Source: Vandiemenella viatica (Eukaryota; Arthropoda; Insecta; Orthoptera; Morabidae). From it: a stretch of 64,000 bases of DNA. Below the pieces are notes generated by a model. That model made no database searches. It worked only from the letters and a program-made list of their open reading frames with translations, and was not told the DNA's origin. A program made the translations under genes and the position numbers. How positions within the stretch are numbered: the first letter of the stretch is position 1; each line of letters begins with the position of its first letter. Below are positions 23,146 to 35,356 of this stretch, piece after piece. The stretch lies in the NCBI GenBank assembly GCA_031002005.1, contig CM061921.1, forward strand, positions 144,803,283 through 144,867,282. Direction: 5' to 3'.

Positions 23146-23250
23146 GTATTTATGGAACCTAATTTAATTTCTTTTTTACATGTTAATTTGCTTTATACCA
23201 TCAAATAAATATGTAACATGCTAATATGAGATTTTAATTACCATTGACAG
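23146..23250 (+). other. CARNMT1 short intron (105 bp)
   Basis: Donor GTATTT, acceptor CCATTGACAG. It is the only compact intron in the gene and free of repeats. Confidence 0.85.
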
Positions 23251-23416
23251 ATGCCACATTGCAAATATGTTCACAATATATCCGTGGGTTCATCAGTTTA
23301 CAAATAATCTTACGTGTGAAATACAAGTGCGTGGTGTCTCATTTCCAGACATTGTGCCAGTTGATGTTTTGGCTTCAGACAATCTTATATCAATTGTGGC
23401 TGGAGACTTCATGGAG
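23251..23416 (+). CDS. CARNMT1: Carnosine N-methyltransferase exon C
   Basis: The 166-bp exon runs from acceptor TTGACAG to donor GGAG|GTGTGT. It encodes the 'CHIANMFTIYPWVHQFTN' block (YPWxHQFxN is highly conserved in the family), 'VSFPDIVPVDVL' and 'SIVAGDFME', where AGDF is the acidic motif that contacts the cofactor region in class I methyltransferases. It ends in phase 0. The next intron is 9.26 kb and full of Penelope fragments. Confidence 0.95.
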
Positions 23417-24984
23417 GTGTGTGATATGTTTTGTTGTTTGGATTTTAAATTTTGAGACTTTTTCATCAGTTACATGATTTATGCCAAAAGAAAATTTTAA
23501 TATGTTTAGCATTTGAATCCTCTTGCTGTAATCATTGTGTATATTGTGTTTTGTATACCAAATGATAACAGCACAAATGTGGCAGTATTTGGCTATTTTC
23601 CCCATGAGTGCATTAATATGGTAGCCTGAGTGCAGATTAAGTTCTTTGTTAGAAGTCACATTGCTTTCTGGCATCAGTGCAGTGGGAGGCTGGCAGTGTT
23701 CGAACAGCAAGAATAATCAGTGAACTCTACAGGAACACTGATATTTGAAAATTTGTACAAAGAGTGAAAAGAAGTGTTGTATTCATTGGTTTTCACATAT
23801 GGGTTCACAATATTTAACAGCTTTGATCCTGTAGTAATATATTTTCTTCTCATATATTATCTCATAATCCCGGGTCTGGTGTAGTGGCCATCCTGATTTC
23901 AGTTTTTAGACTTTTCTGCGGTCACTTTTGCAAATGTTGGGATGGTCCGCAATCTCTGCCTCATCAACTGCTTATTTTACAAATAAAAATACACTTAACA
24001 CACAGAACACAAGTTAGATGTTTTGTGGACAGATGACTGTGGTGAACCTGGCCAGGTGAGTGGAGACGTGGCCAAGGTTCAATGAGAAGACTGAGTGAGT
24101 AGTTAAGGATCGTGTATAGAAGATGATCTGGGATCAGACTGAGGTATTCATGGTGGGATCCTCTGGGTGAAATAACTTCATAAACACGGCATATGTATAC
24201 TATTTACTGTCACGACACAGTGTAAATTTAATGCTGTACAAGATATATAAGTTATATACCTTCTGAAGCATGGTTACAATAGAAGGTGCTCAGGCACTAT
24301 CTTCCAATGATACTATTATGACATACTGGAATACAGACAAATGGTTGATTATATTATAATTGCATTAGTATGACTTTTACTGTGAGAACAACAAGTGCTT
24401 AACTCCAGCTATAGACAACATGGAGGAATCTAGCTCTCTATCTATGATACAACAGTGGCTTTCCATGGTCAACCATACAACCCCATATTATAGCCAACCT
24501 GTTAGGTGTTGTTCATCTTTTTCATATGTAGTGGTCATCACCATGGCCACAGCTGCCAGTGGGCTACCTGCCACCTGTGTTCCCTCTGCTCCGACTTTAG
24601 CTGGCTCCAACTGAATGATGAAGACAAGACACCCCTCTGATACCCATACCAGAGTTTTTAAACACAACCTCCAACTACATTTCTAAAGTGGAGCTGCAAA
24701 TGGCAGCCCAACCATGAGGCATTTTATGTGGTCATCTGTCCTACTTTACTCGAGCATTGTGCACTTTTTACTTGCTGTCAGCACTACAAACCCCCAGTCG
24801 ATGCCTCTGTCTGGTTTCTTAACATGCAAACTTACCACCATTGTTTCATGCATAAGAAATACTTGAGAATTATGTAGCATTTAGGCAGGTGATCCATCCG
24901 GTTCATTACATGACAGCATATCCTCTCACAAGTATATCATCAGATTCTTAGCACTACCACAGGTAAACGCATGGCAGTACCAAC
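23417..24984. other. CARNMT1 large intron, first part
   Basis: No clear element. A decayed Penelope copy begins about 24985. The 64-residue frame at 24420-24614 is not recognised. Confidence 0.4.
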
Positions 24985-26165
24985 CTCTTCCTAATTTGAC
25001 TGGAAGAACATTTCTTGGATCAAATTCCAGTCAAACACAATGTATATTTCTGTATATTTTCGATAAATAGATGATATATTTATGATATGGACCCACTGAC
25101 AGACTTTCTCAAATCCTTTAACAGTAGCCATTCCATCAACTTTACCTGGACTTACTCCCATACACGTTCCTAGTGTGGACAATACCCTATGGCAGGGTGC
25201 CCTTCACACCTCCTTCCACATCAAGCAATCTAACTTACAACAGTATCTACATGTCAAAAGTTGCCAACCTGCCACAGCAAACATTCCCTTCCCTACTTCT
25301 TTGCCATTTGTGGCAGATTCATCTGTACCGATGAAGAATCCCTCTCCAGATACACCAGAAACCTAAAACAAGCTGTCATTTCTCACTGCTGCACTGCAGA
25401 TCTTGTACAGAAACAAATCTCTCATGCTGCCACCCATCCTCCACATAACTACTCTTATCCCTAAAAAGCAACCACAGTCCTGTATTTTTCATCCAGTTCT
25501 TTCTTGGTCTTAGTCTCAATAATCCTGTGATATGGGCATGACTTCCTATGTTTCTGCACACCCTTCCTACAAACGATCTTGCTGAAAAAATTGCAGCATG
25601 CCTCCAGCTGCTGCTATCTATTCCAATCTGACCACAGGAGAAACCTTTTGCATAATTGTAAATTCTACTTCAACCACAACACATCTTATATACCAACTAA
25701 CCTGCCTGCATTGTACTAGTTCTTACATAGGCCTCACTACCAACCAGCTCTCAATTAAAATGAATGGTCACAGGCAAACAGTCTACACCTCAGATCTAGA
25801 CATTCCAGCAGCAGCCAAAGCCAGTTCTCACAATGCTGATAATCTCAATAATGTTCAACAGAGTTTTCCCAGAAGCTGCATCTGAAGTATTTAGATGGGA
25901 ACTGGTTTACTAAAATAGCCAGGCTACCAGACATCCACTGGGTCTCAATCTCCGATAAGACCCTACCAGTAAACCTATAACTCGTTGTCTTTGTTTTTTT
26001 CATTCCTCTAACCCTACCACGCCTACCCTGTTCCCCAAGGTCAAGCAAGTCATGTGGTAACCTTGGTGTAAGCACATCTCTCTTGCCAATTGGTCCCTTC
26101 TCTCTCTGCATGAAGGAGGTTTTAAACCAAAATATTTTACTTTTTTTGTATACATTCGTTGCAGC
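24985..26165 (+). mobile_element. Penelope-like element, 5'-truncated, dead
   Basis: Inside the large CARNMT1 intron. About 25063-25092 has an RT motif C trace ('IDDIFMIWTH' in broken frames). Bases 25598-25885 give an intact GIY-YIG-type block 'YQLTCLHCTSSYIGLTTN' then 'MNGHRQTV'. The tail holds the AGGTTTTAAACC motif at about 26118. The Penelope order is RT then GIY-YIG endonuclease then tail. Several frameshifts kill it. Confidence 0.7.
25598..25885 (+). pseudogene. Penelope GIY-YIG endonuclease fragment
   Basis: A 95-residue frame. A Cys pair (TCLHCT) is followed by SYIGLT, which carries the YIG half of the GIY-YIG motif, and then the R-like helix region 'IKMNGHRQT'. In Penelope elements this domain nicks target DNA. 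The C-terminal half breaks off at 'SFPRSCI'. Confidence 0.65.
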
Positions 26166-26579
26166 CCTTTTTCCATCAAAATTAATGTGTGATGGCTTTA
26201 TTTTCCCTATTGTTTTATAACATTTAATTTGGTGGATTAAAAGAAAATATCTAAATAGTTTCTAATATACAAATTTGGAGCTTACTGTGTTAACTAAAGA
26301 TAGTGTCCTAAGACTTTCCTTTAATTCAAGAAGGTTGCAGTGCAAAATTATCTCTACAAGTAAGGAAAGAGACAGTGAGGGTGCAGAAATGGAAAAAAAA
26401 CAAGCATTGAACAGTATAGACTTTTTTAATTTAGACTTTTTTCAGCAGTGGAGCAGAAGTGCACAGGGTGGGGGCCAGAGAACAACTAATAAGTCACTGC
26501 TCAGTGTTGGTTAATTGCACAAAAGGTAAGACTGGCTAGTGTTAGACATTCAAATAAGGAACAGCAGTATTGGAGAAAA
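26166..26579. other. CARNMT1 intron, nothing recognised
   Basis: A 79-residue chance frame at 26275-26514. No clear repeat. Confidence 0.35.
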
Positions 26580-27190
26580 GAGAGTAGTGATGCTAAAAGT
26601 AGAAATGAACATACTGAAATCAAACGCACAGGAAAAAGAGGTAAAAATATAATCCACAGAAAAGACTGTATCCATTAAAATTAAAAATAATGAAAACTGG
26701 AACATAAATACTAATTGTATTAAGCAGTGGATCCTGCAGATGAACAAAGGAAACAATTGAGAAAGAAAAGGGTGGGGAGGGAGTAGCGATAAAGAAGTGG
26801 AGTCCTATCTCAGATCGAGGCCAAGTGGGTGCTCAGTTCCTAGTATGTACTGGTAGGGAGTTCTTAGGAACTGTTGTTAACAGGGAATTTGATAGCATGA
26901 TCTGTGAATCATGAACCGGATAATTGAATGGTTGTCAGATGTATAAAGCAGGGTATTTGTTGCAAGCAAGTTGGTAAATAATATATGTAGTTTCACAGGT
27001 GGTTTGTGGAGAAGGTCTCCCAGCAGTGGGATTGTTGAAGGTGGGGCTGAGTGTATATCTCAAGTACTATGGCATGATCTGTTGCAGGGGAAGTACACAG
27101 GAGACAAAATGTCTTATAGTAATTTCTATACTGTCCAGGTGATGTCACATCCTAGTGTGAAATGCTGATGCTTCGGCCGACATGCTTGGG
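26580..27190 (-). mobile_element. Penelope-like endonuclease/tail fragment (minus)
   Basis: The minus strand matches the GIY-YIG region of the copy at 55060-55450, including 'tgtactggtagggagttc', 'tttcacaggtgg', 'ggattgttgaaggtgg' and 'tgttgcaggggaag'. Opposite in orientation to the copy at 24985-26165. The coding frame is broken. Confidence 0.6.
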
Positions 27191-27561
27191 CAATGTTCTA
27201 TGCCAAAATTTCGTTACACACTCAGCTAAACACAACTGAATCCTCATCTGGAACATTCAGCATTCTGGAAGGTTGAGTAGAGGCCTTGACAGTCAGGAAT
27301 ACGGAACTGTTATGTGGCTCGTACTGGCATTTGGTGGTGGGGCTAGATGTGAACGGTTCTTTTCATGCCAACGAATGATTTGTATTTTGAAACTTAGGAT
27401 GCAATTAAGGTGTTTAAAAATCTGTAGCACCTCTTTAATCTGCATTGGCCATCACTTATACCTCTCAAATTTGATTGGTTATCTATGAATACTGTGAATT
27501 GGCTAACTTATCTATATTGTTTGTCTTGCTTTTTTCTTTTCTTTCTTAATGTTTTATGTCT
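27191..27561. other. CARNMT1 intron, nothing recognised
   Basis: No supported feature. Confidence 0.35.
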
Positions 27562-27775
27562 CATTAACATTGAGGATATTAGATTTGGGAAAGGACTAGG
27601 GGCAAGGAGTTGGAAGAAATTTGGCCATGGCCTTTTGAAGGAAGCATCCTGGCATTCACCTGGAGTGATTTTGGGAAACCATTGAAAATCGAAACTTCGC
27701 AGTTGGAAAGGGATTCAAACCCACTTCCTCTGAGATGTGAGGCCAGAGCTTTACTGCTCACCAACCATGCTCGGT
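27562..27775 (-). mobile_element. SINE, tRNA-derived (minus)
   Basis: On the minus strand: 'agcatggttggtgagcag' head, GGGTTTGAATCC B box (about 27711-27722), 'ggtttcccaaaatcactcc', 'aaaggccatggcc' and a 'cctcaatg' end. It lies antisense to CARNMT1. Confidence 0.75.
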
Positions 27776-28488
27776 ATGTTTGTATTGTAGTGGAAAATAT
27801 GTTCTCATAGCTTGTAGTATTGCAGCCAGTATCTCCAATATAGACAAACAGCTCTAAGGGGAGAGGGGGGGGTGGACCTGAAGTTTGTGAGGGGGACAGG
27901 GTTTGTCTGCCTTTTACATTAATTAAGGAGGTACTGATCTTGCTATACCCCCTGTATACTGATTTAACATTGACCCTGTTCAACAGCTTTCTAATGTGAT
28001 CTGTTGTACCTCTGATGACATAAGGCAAGATAGCCAACTTATGTAGTAATTGACTGGAGGCTGTGTGAGTTTGCTGTTTTCAGGGTCCAGCTGATTATGT
28101 AGATTTTTTTTTTGGCTGTGAATGTGCACTCGGGTGTCTCCAGTTCTGAGGATGGGCTTTCATGGTCACACACTTCTTTTGAAAGAATATCAGAATAAGC
28201 TAAGGCAAATAAAAGTGGCATTAGACATTGCTAAACACCCTGATAAAATCATTGAGGACTGTGGCCTAAATATTCAAGGTGTATGGCACTCCGTGCAACA
28301 AAGAGAGCAATTCATTCCCCAGTCTCTATCTGTCTGCCCAAGTACAAGCCACATGACAACTCCATTCTTTTGACTGGCCAAATTGACTTAACCTTCCAGA
28401 ACACCAAACATTCCATATAGGAAGTTAATTTTGTTTTGCAGAGCATGAGGAATGCATCACAGTCTAGTTCTGCCCTAGAAGAGGGCTG
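27776..28488. other. CARNMT1 intron, nothing recognised
   Basis: The 83-residue frame at 28122-28373 is unrecognised and has no supporting context. Confidence 0.3.
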
Positions 28489-28773
28489 ATGCAGGTCAGC
28501 CTTACATTGGCATTTCACATGAAGTTGTGGGGCTACATAGACAGCATAAGAAGTGTTGTGTTCCCATACCACCCTCGGAATCTCAGAAACAAAGCTTTAG
28601 ACTTTTCTGCCAGGGTGAGGTCTAGCCCACGATGGACGCATCTTGCTAACGTCCGGGATCTAGAAGGGTCCCACACTGATCCACTTCACCGAGCAGTAAT
28701 AGGAAGATTAGTAGATAGGTTGGTTGATAACGTGTGGCTCTCAACAAGGGAGAAACATCTAAGGAGATTATAG
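28489..28773 (+). CDS. Unrecognised open frame, 94 aa
   Basis: A polar frame, 'LRNKALDFSARVRSSPRW' then 'THLANVRDLEGSHTD' then 'RLVDRLVDNVWLSTREK', with Arg/Asp-rich helix-like composition and more CpG than its surroundings. It could be a chance frame, part of an unlisted transposon, or an exon. No matching splice acceptor with good tract was obvious at its start. I do not recognise the family and assign no function. Confidence 0.2.
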   Translation: MQVSLTLAFHMKLWGYIDSIRSVVFPYHPRNLRNKALDFSARVRSSPRWTHLANVRDLEGSHTDPLHRAVIGRLVDRLVDNVWLSTREKHLRRL

Positions 28774-29339
28774 CATGGAGCAAGAGCTTTCTAATGATAA
28801 AACCATGGAATGAAACATTGCATTGGCTAACAGACAGTTTATTTGCAATGCCTATATGAGAATGATAGATTAATACAATAGACTATGACCCAAGAGAAGG
28901 GGATGCTTGTACTTAGAGCTAGACATGCAGAGGCTGTGATGGTCCATTCTGGTCAGGTCTGGAGTTGACCTGGTGCCAGCTGAGTTGTGGGGAAACACCT
29001 CTAACTCTTCAACTATCCAACTGATTGCAAATTGTTACAAATTCCTTGCAACTGATTCTGTCGTGGCAGCCTGTTAACCTATATAGTCACCAGGCCTACC
29101 ACAAACTCTGTAAAATAGTGATGCGATCTTGTGTTACTGCACGTGGCGAGGGCTCGACAGCTTCACCTTTTCTGGCAATGTAGCTTGCTTCTGGCACTGC
29201 CAGCTCTAACGTAAGAGGGATACTCGAGAATGCCTATACTTAGTCATGAGCTTACTCGTAGGGCCAGAATGTACCTTCGCAAAACTGTTTCTTCCAGCTG
29301 CAGATGCCATCATCTGCATATGCAGTGTGGAAATTGATG
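28774..29339. other. CARNMT1 intron, nothing recognised
   Basis: No supported feature. Confidence 0.35.
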
Positions 29340-31470
29340 TTTACAGACCAGAACTAGGATGATATTGGAGGGTCCGCTGAAGGTAGTTGTGGGTAGAAGA
29401 AATCTCATTTTAGGGTAGGATTAATAGAAATCATAGTCCCGTTGCAGATTGATTCTAAACGTGGGGAGAACTGTGTGACAAGACCTAGACTAGTTGTAAG
29501 TAGAAGTGTGGAGGCTATTACTTTGTATTGACTGCGAAGTAGCATGAGAAATTATCAAGCATATAATTATGGGATACTTATACATGAATAATATTGGAAT
29601 TGGAATATTGTTGAAATACTTTGTGAGAGAATGGTAGTCAAACATACATGTCTCAATCAAATGCTACAGCAATATGGGAAGGGGCATTATTGATGTGGGC
29701 ATTCAAAAAATAAATTCAAGATGCAGAAAGACAGCATGTTGAAAATACGACCAAGTAAAATTCATAGTGTGGTGGGAGTTAAGGTTACTTAGTAAACCCA
29801 GAAGGTTGTCCTCCCCACGTGTCAAGATCATAAAGATATCATCTATGAATCTGAGCTACATGTGTTATAGAAACTTTATCCAAAAATAACTTTTTGATGC
29901 TGCTAAGGAAGAGGTTATGTATAATGGATCCATACTGGAATTAATAACACTGCCATACTTCTGATGATAAATCTAAGAGCTGAAGAAGGGATTTTTTTTT
30001 TTTTTTATTAAAAACTATATATTCCAGAGAAATGAGAAAAGCAGAAGTAGGAGGACTATGCAGAAGGTTTTAGCTAACATAATGTTCTATAGTAATCAGT
30101 CCATGATTGTGTGATTTTTTTCCTCCTAAAGTAATGTGACATCAGTTGCAAAAAAAAATAATAAAATTGGCAGGAAGTGGCACTGGGGCTGTGGTATGAA
30201 ATTCCAGGAACTGCTGAGTGTCTTTGATGTGGGAAGGATGGTGATTGGCAGTGGGCTGGAGGTGTTGACTTACAGAGGCTGAGATGCATTTAGTAGCATA
30301 GCCTTATGAGGGGAGGTGGTCCTGGGTTATCAGACTTGTCAATTTTTGGGAGCAGGTAAACATGTGGGTGCAAAACCATTTAGGGGTTAAGAGAAAAATG
30401 GTTTTGGTTTGTAACAACATTGATGATGGCCATGGGCTTCCTCACAGATGGAATGTGTGGGATCGTTGGGAAGGGCATGATATGTGATGATGTCAGATAG
30501 TTGAAAAGGGCCTTGAACCACATATTAACTGCAGTCCATTACTGCTGTGGCACTTTGCAGGAAATATGATGATGATGTTAGAGAGATTTATAATGGTACA
30601 AGTTTCTACAGGGCAGTGGTTCTTAGTGTCAAAAATGGGCTTAGGCAAGAGAGGAAGATAAAAATTCTTGAAAAAATTGGTGAGGATAGTTCTAGGGAAG
30701 GAATGGTGGATTGAGCTGTGGATATAACTAAAATTTATGAAGACTAGTTTCTACATCATTTTACTACATGTCCGGGTTTTGGAAATGAAGTAAAAACAAA
30801 ACCAATAGAGGTCATGAAAGAATGGCACCCAGTCTTGGACAAAGGAGGTATGGTAAAATTTGAATGTTGGAGCAGAAGAAAGAACTCTAGAAAGGAGCAG
30901 ATTTGGAGTTCATAGGGAGGGGCCGAACAGGGTCATTACTGACTGTCTTGGTTGGAAAACAAGGTTGGACCAAGGATGGAAGGGTTGGTTGTAAAGGAAT
31001 ATGCTGGAGAATTTTTGGAGTTGGGCCGTGCAAGGTTGAGAAGAAATAGGAGAAGGCTGGAATTTCAGTTTGTCATTGGGATTTGTAATTTATGGACAAT
31101 TTTCTAAGATGATCTTTGACATTGATGCTGAGTAAATTGGCTACTAACAGAAGGAGAACCTAGTGTAAGGATATGAGGGATGCAGAATGCTGATGACATA
31201 TAAGAGGGCTACGATTTCCTTCAATCTTGCCTTGAAGTGAAATTCCTCCACCATTGTATATTGGCTATCAGTTGTGAAGACTAACGGAAGGAGAATCTAG
31301 TGTAGGGATATGAGGGATGCAGCAGAATGCTGATGACATAGGAGGGCTATGATTTCTTTTGAATCCTCCCATGACATAATATTCCTCCTTCTCAAGATCC
31401 TCCCTGTTCTTTACATAACTTTCTTCAGTAGACCTCCCCAACGATAGCCAACTTATGATCCATAGGTACC
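29340..31470 (-). mobile_element. Penelope-like RT region (minus), dead
   Basis: On the minus strand a 'FIDDIF' RT motif C is encoded at 29832-29849, next to 'tttatgatcttgacacg', paralleling 'TDDMFIIWTH' of the copy at 42.35 kb. The flanking 'gaagaaatctcattt' and 'gaaatcatagtcc' blocks match the linker of the copy at 55.6 kb. Many stops and a local 137-bp duplication (31144-31417) break it. A T-run at 29991-30006 is internal. Confidence 0.6.
31144..31417. repeat. Tandem duplication, unit 137 bp
   Basis: 'GGAGAACCTAGTGTAAGG' then 'ATATGAGGGATGCAG' then 'GAATGCTGATGACATA' near 31152-31205 recurs at 31289-31342 with a few changes, an offset of 137 bp. Confidence 0.65.
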
Positions 31471-32678
31471 AATCTTCACATTCAGTATGACAGTCTCCTG
31501 GGTCCTCTTTGAACAGAATTGCAATATGCACCACTCGAAAGACCTTCACCTTCACCATGGTAACACTTAAATCTTTGAAATTTCGTAGGTCATTTATCAA
31601 CTTATTTACAACGAATTTCCTGTTTCATATGGAACCATTATCTATAGGGATAACTGGTGTCAGTCAAACAATATTCTCCCCAAATTTTGGCTATTTTGGT
31701 GTGGTGCATGCCTCCACATGCATTGGTAGCAGGATTACTGGTATGTAGTGTGTACTAGGCGCCCATTTGAACGCAATTTGAGATAGTACTTCACTCAAAG
31801 AAAGCTTCTCAGGGTTCTAGTTATTTTAGATTCGTACCTTTGGTGACGTTTTGGAGGCTAGCATTGCTTCCATTGACAAGTCACTGCTCAAAATCAGCAG
31901 TTGATGTTGAGTATTAGCTTGATAATGGAAGCAGTGATAACTTCCAAAACTTCACCAGATGAAGCGAATTTGATGTGGCTAGAAGCCTGTTGGTGCAATG
32001 ACAGTTATTTAGTGCTTTTCATATTTCTTTCCATTTGCCCCCTGCCCTCTTCACCCCTGCGCCTCCCCCCCCCCCCAATCCTATTTTCGACACTGTTTTT
32101 CCTTTCATTTGCAGGGTTTACCGCTTCCTGTAATTAGTTTTTATATTTTGACTTTCTTTATTTTATGTTCCTAATATGTATAAAATTATGTGCATTATTT
32201 TTGTATTTGTTTTTTTCTTGTTCATTCGACTTTGGTCTATTACCTTCTATTTTTGGTCTTATCTCTTTTTTATCTCTTATTTTATTGCTCCTTATTTGAA
32301 TTTTCCCCCCACAATCATCCACTACCTTTCACACAGTTAACTAATTTTGAGCAATGACTTGTTAGTTGCTGTCCAACTTCCACCCTGTGACCTCCACTTT
32401 CTGTTGCAAAATAATGATTTAAACTTGAAAATTTGTATATTCTTCTGTATTCATGTTTTGCTTAATGAACTGTACTGCTTTACATGTTTGTAAGTGATGG
32501 TTCTTTTAACCTTCCTTATTTATACTAGCCAATCAGCACGTTATATTCCCCTTCAAATTTTATAATATTGTGCAAATATGTTTCTTATGATTTTTTTTTA
32601 TTAAGTTCAAAACTAGATATTTTGGCTTCTTAAGTTTCTTTTGTAGTTTGAAGTTATTTAGTTTACTTTTTATTTCAG
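31471..32678. other. CARNMT1 intron, Penelope-tail-like and C-rich
   Basis: Contains an inverted repeat at 31838-31963, a C-run at 32067-32077 and T-rich sequence resembling Penelope 3'UTRs. It ends at the exon D acceptor. Confidence 0.4.
31838..31963. repeat. Short inverted repeat (arms about 36 bp)
   Basis: The left arm TTTGGTGACGTTTTGGAGG..TTGCTTCCATT (31838-31875) pairs with the right arm AATGGAAGC..CTTCCAAAACTTCACCAGA (31924-31963). The loop is about 48 bp. Confidence 0.55.
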
Positions 32679-32787
32679 GTATACAAGGATGAGAACTCAT
32701 GGGACTGTGTTGCGACATGCTTTTTTATTGACTGCTCAAGCAACATTGTTGCCTGTATTGAAACAATATATCATATTATAAAACCCG
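32679..32787 (+). CDS. CARNMT1: Carnosine N-methyltransferase exon D
   Basis: The 109-bp exon follows acceptor TTATTTCAG and ends ACCCG|GTAACTG. It starts in phase 0 and encodes 'VYKDENSWDCVATCFFID' then 'CSSNIVACIETIYHIIKP'. WDxxxTCFFIDxxxNIxxxIxxIxxILKPGG is the post-motif II/III region of the family, and the FFID aspartate lies where the substrate pocket forms in characterised relatives. It ends one base into a Gly codon completed by exon E. Confidence 0.95.
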
Positions 32788-33836
32788 GTAACTGCATTTC
32801 ACTTATTATTGTTTAATGTGTCTGTGTGCAAATGCACGCACGATCATTTGTATGCATGTGTGGAGAGGGGCGGCAGGAGGCAGGGGGAAGGATGGGGTAT
32901 ATATATGACTGCTGCATTTTTCAAATATTTGTCATTTAGGTTTGCTTATGATTTGAAAACTCATTAAAAATGGTGATGTTTACCCTTTTTGTATTGGAAA
33001 ATAGAAAGTACTTTTTTCACTAGCAAAAAGTAGTTTTTCTGTATATTTCAAGCTTATTTTTACTAAAACTATGATCCTCATATAAAAATGATTTCTTAGT
33101 TTTTTTTGCCAAGGACGGTTTCTGAAATGCATATACTAGCAGTAATTAGCAGTTTTACATTAATTTTTTTTATCTCCGCATATTAAGTGTTGCCTCATTT
33201 CCAGATACTTTTGTTCCTTTCAAACAGTTTCAAATAACAACTTTTAATAACATTTAAAAAATATTCGTCCTAACCAAAATGGTTTTAGTGTTGTTAAACA
33301 ATGATGTTTTCATTTGGTACATAGAATCAGTTTGGCAAGGATTTCTTGCCGATTCAGAAATATCATTTGAGCTACATAATTTTAAATTCTTTGAACAAGT
33401 AATGTGTATTTATGTTTTGCAGTTCTGTAAAAAACATATTTTTCTAAGAATTTTTATTTTTGATGTAAGTGTCTATGATAAATAAACATAAGCAACATCA
33501 AATCATTTCTTGTAACAGATTCTTATACAGCTGTCTGATGCTGGATGTTTTATGTGTACATCTTGAAACGCCCATTTACAAGTACTAGCTGTATCAGATA
33601 TTAATATTATAATGTCCCAAATATGAGATGGTTGTTATTGCATTCTACAAATTATTACTCTCATTGTTGCTGACCAGACTTCAGTTTCTGCAGTGCGGTG
33701 CAACATGCTTGGACAGGATGGTGGCCAACAATATTACTAATGACTGAGAGTCACTTCTGAATTAAATATATTGGAGAGTTTTTATTAATGTAATTAAAAT
33801 AGCCCATGGTCAATAATGATGTGGCTGTTGAGAGAA

Positions 33837-34052
33837 ACTGAGTGTGGTGGGTGAGCAGTAACGCTCTGGCCTCGTATTCGAGATGACGTGGGTACGAATC
33901 CCCATCTGACCATCCAGATTTAAGTTTTCCATGGTTTCTCCAAATCATGCCAGGTGAATTTTGGGATGATTCTTTCAAAAAACCATGGCCAAATTCCTCT
34001 CCACCACATCCTCTCCTGCCTCTAATGACCTAGATGTCAACAAGGTGTAAAG
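33837..34052 (+). mobile_element. SINE, tRNA-derived, full length
   Basis: ACTGAGTGTGGTGGGTGAGC head, 'taacgctctggcctcg', GGGTACGAATCC B box, CCATCTGACCATCCAGA, TTTTCCATGGTTTCTCC, 'ccatggccaaattcc', 'tctaatgacctagatgtc', GGTGTAAAGC end. One of the best-preserved copies. Confidence 0.85.
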
Positions 34053-34957
34053 CATGAAAATAAAGGCTGAGAGAAGCAAAAAAGATAAATATTGTATCAT
34101 GTTTAGACATTTTATTTTATCTACTTCAGCTGCACATTTAAGGTGCTGCCTTTGCTCCCCACATTGTCATTTAGAGAATAACATAGCATCTCTGAAGTGT
34201 CAAGAGAAAGGTGTTCTTATCTTGAGGGAGACACTAAAATCAAGTGATGTGATATTGGATTAATGGAAATGATGAGTGATGAAGGATTAGTGGTGTCACA
34301 TTGTTGTTGAGCTTGAAGCCAAGTATTTTTGCTGGTGACTAATGATATGGTATTTAAGATGATAATATAGCACTATTACAGATTTGTTTGTGCTCAACAG
34401 TTCTAATATATGCCATGTGTCTCATGTCAGTCTTTGATGAAGAAGTCATATTCCTACTGCAAGAACAAGTTAGTAGTAGCCTACCTTATATTTGGCTTTA
34501 TAATCTCTCTACAAATTGAAGAAATTCTTGAACAGAAAATCCTTAGAAGCTGCAAATTTCCACTTTTTACATTTATTAGGAAGCTAGATTCAGAGCTGGA
34601 TAATGACATCCAAAGATGGTTGAAATAAGTGTACTAACATACAGGAAGATTAATTGAAAAATGAAGTTAATTTTATATTATAAAATGAACTATTTCATTG
34701 TTGTGGTGTGAATTTATAAGGCATGTTTCAGATACCATTAATTCTTCAATGTTTTTGATTTAATGCTACATTCTTGATACATTTGCAAGTAGTTTAGTTC
34801 TGTGAATGTTGAATACCTAAAGGGTTTGGCATTGCAGAAATATTTTTTGTTAGAAAAAATATATGGTAAATGTGGTTAAAACAGTATTTTTTCCAGAAAA
34901 AATTCTATATTATGTGAGATTAATTCCTTAATCATGATTTAACTGCCGTAAATTAAG

Positions 34958-34991
34958 TTGGTTTCAGTGCCCGAACTGCCAGGATGGTACA
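34958..34991 (+). repeat. 34-bp direct repeat, copy 1
   Basis: TTGGTTTCAGTGCCCGAACT then GCCAGGATGGTACA. The second copy is at 35823-35856 with one difference. The two flank CARNMT1 exon E. Confidence 0.7.
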
Positions 34992-35231
34992 GGTTTTTCA
35001 TTACATGGAAGGTGCATTTTTATAATATCGCTGCTTCAAGAGGGAAATAAATATAAAAGAAAAAGAAATGGTTAATTTTACAATACCCTTTTTTCAGCTT
35101 CCTTTTTTTCTGTACTTGATGGGATGCGCAATTTCATTCAAGCACTTTTAGTTTTATTTACTTATTGTAAAAATGAAATTGAATGCTTTGAGTGGTTTTT
35201 GCCCATTTTAGAACCCAGAATTTTTTTGCAG

Positions 35232-35356
35232 GTGGAATATGGGTTAATTTGGGTCCTCTGCTATACCACTTTGCGGACTCAACCACAGAGCCTTCGATAG
35301 AACCACCTTTTGAAATTGTGCTTGATGTTATGAAAACTTATGGATTCATTGTTGAG
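35232..35356 (+). CDS. CARNMT1: Carnosine N-methyltransferase exon E
   Basis: The 125-bp exon follows acceptor TTTTTGCAG and ends GTTGAG|GTAATG. It completes the Gly codon and reads 'GIWVNLGPLLYHFAD', 'EPSIEPPFEIVLDVMKTYGF', 'IVE'. GGxWxNLGPLLYHF is the family's most conserved stretch, with a His and Tyr expected in the substrate pocket. It ends in phase 0. Relatives need one more exon of about 30-40 residues (with YYxCVLFVVRK near the end); I did not find it, so it probably lies beyond 64000 or was missed in repeats. Confidence 0.95.

Larger units (their letters stand above)
32788..35231. other. CARNMT1 intron (2.44 kb)
   Basis: AT-rich, with one SINE (33837-34052) and the first copy of a 34-bp direct repeat (34958-34991). 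Confidence 0.6.
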
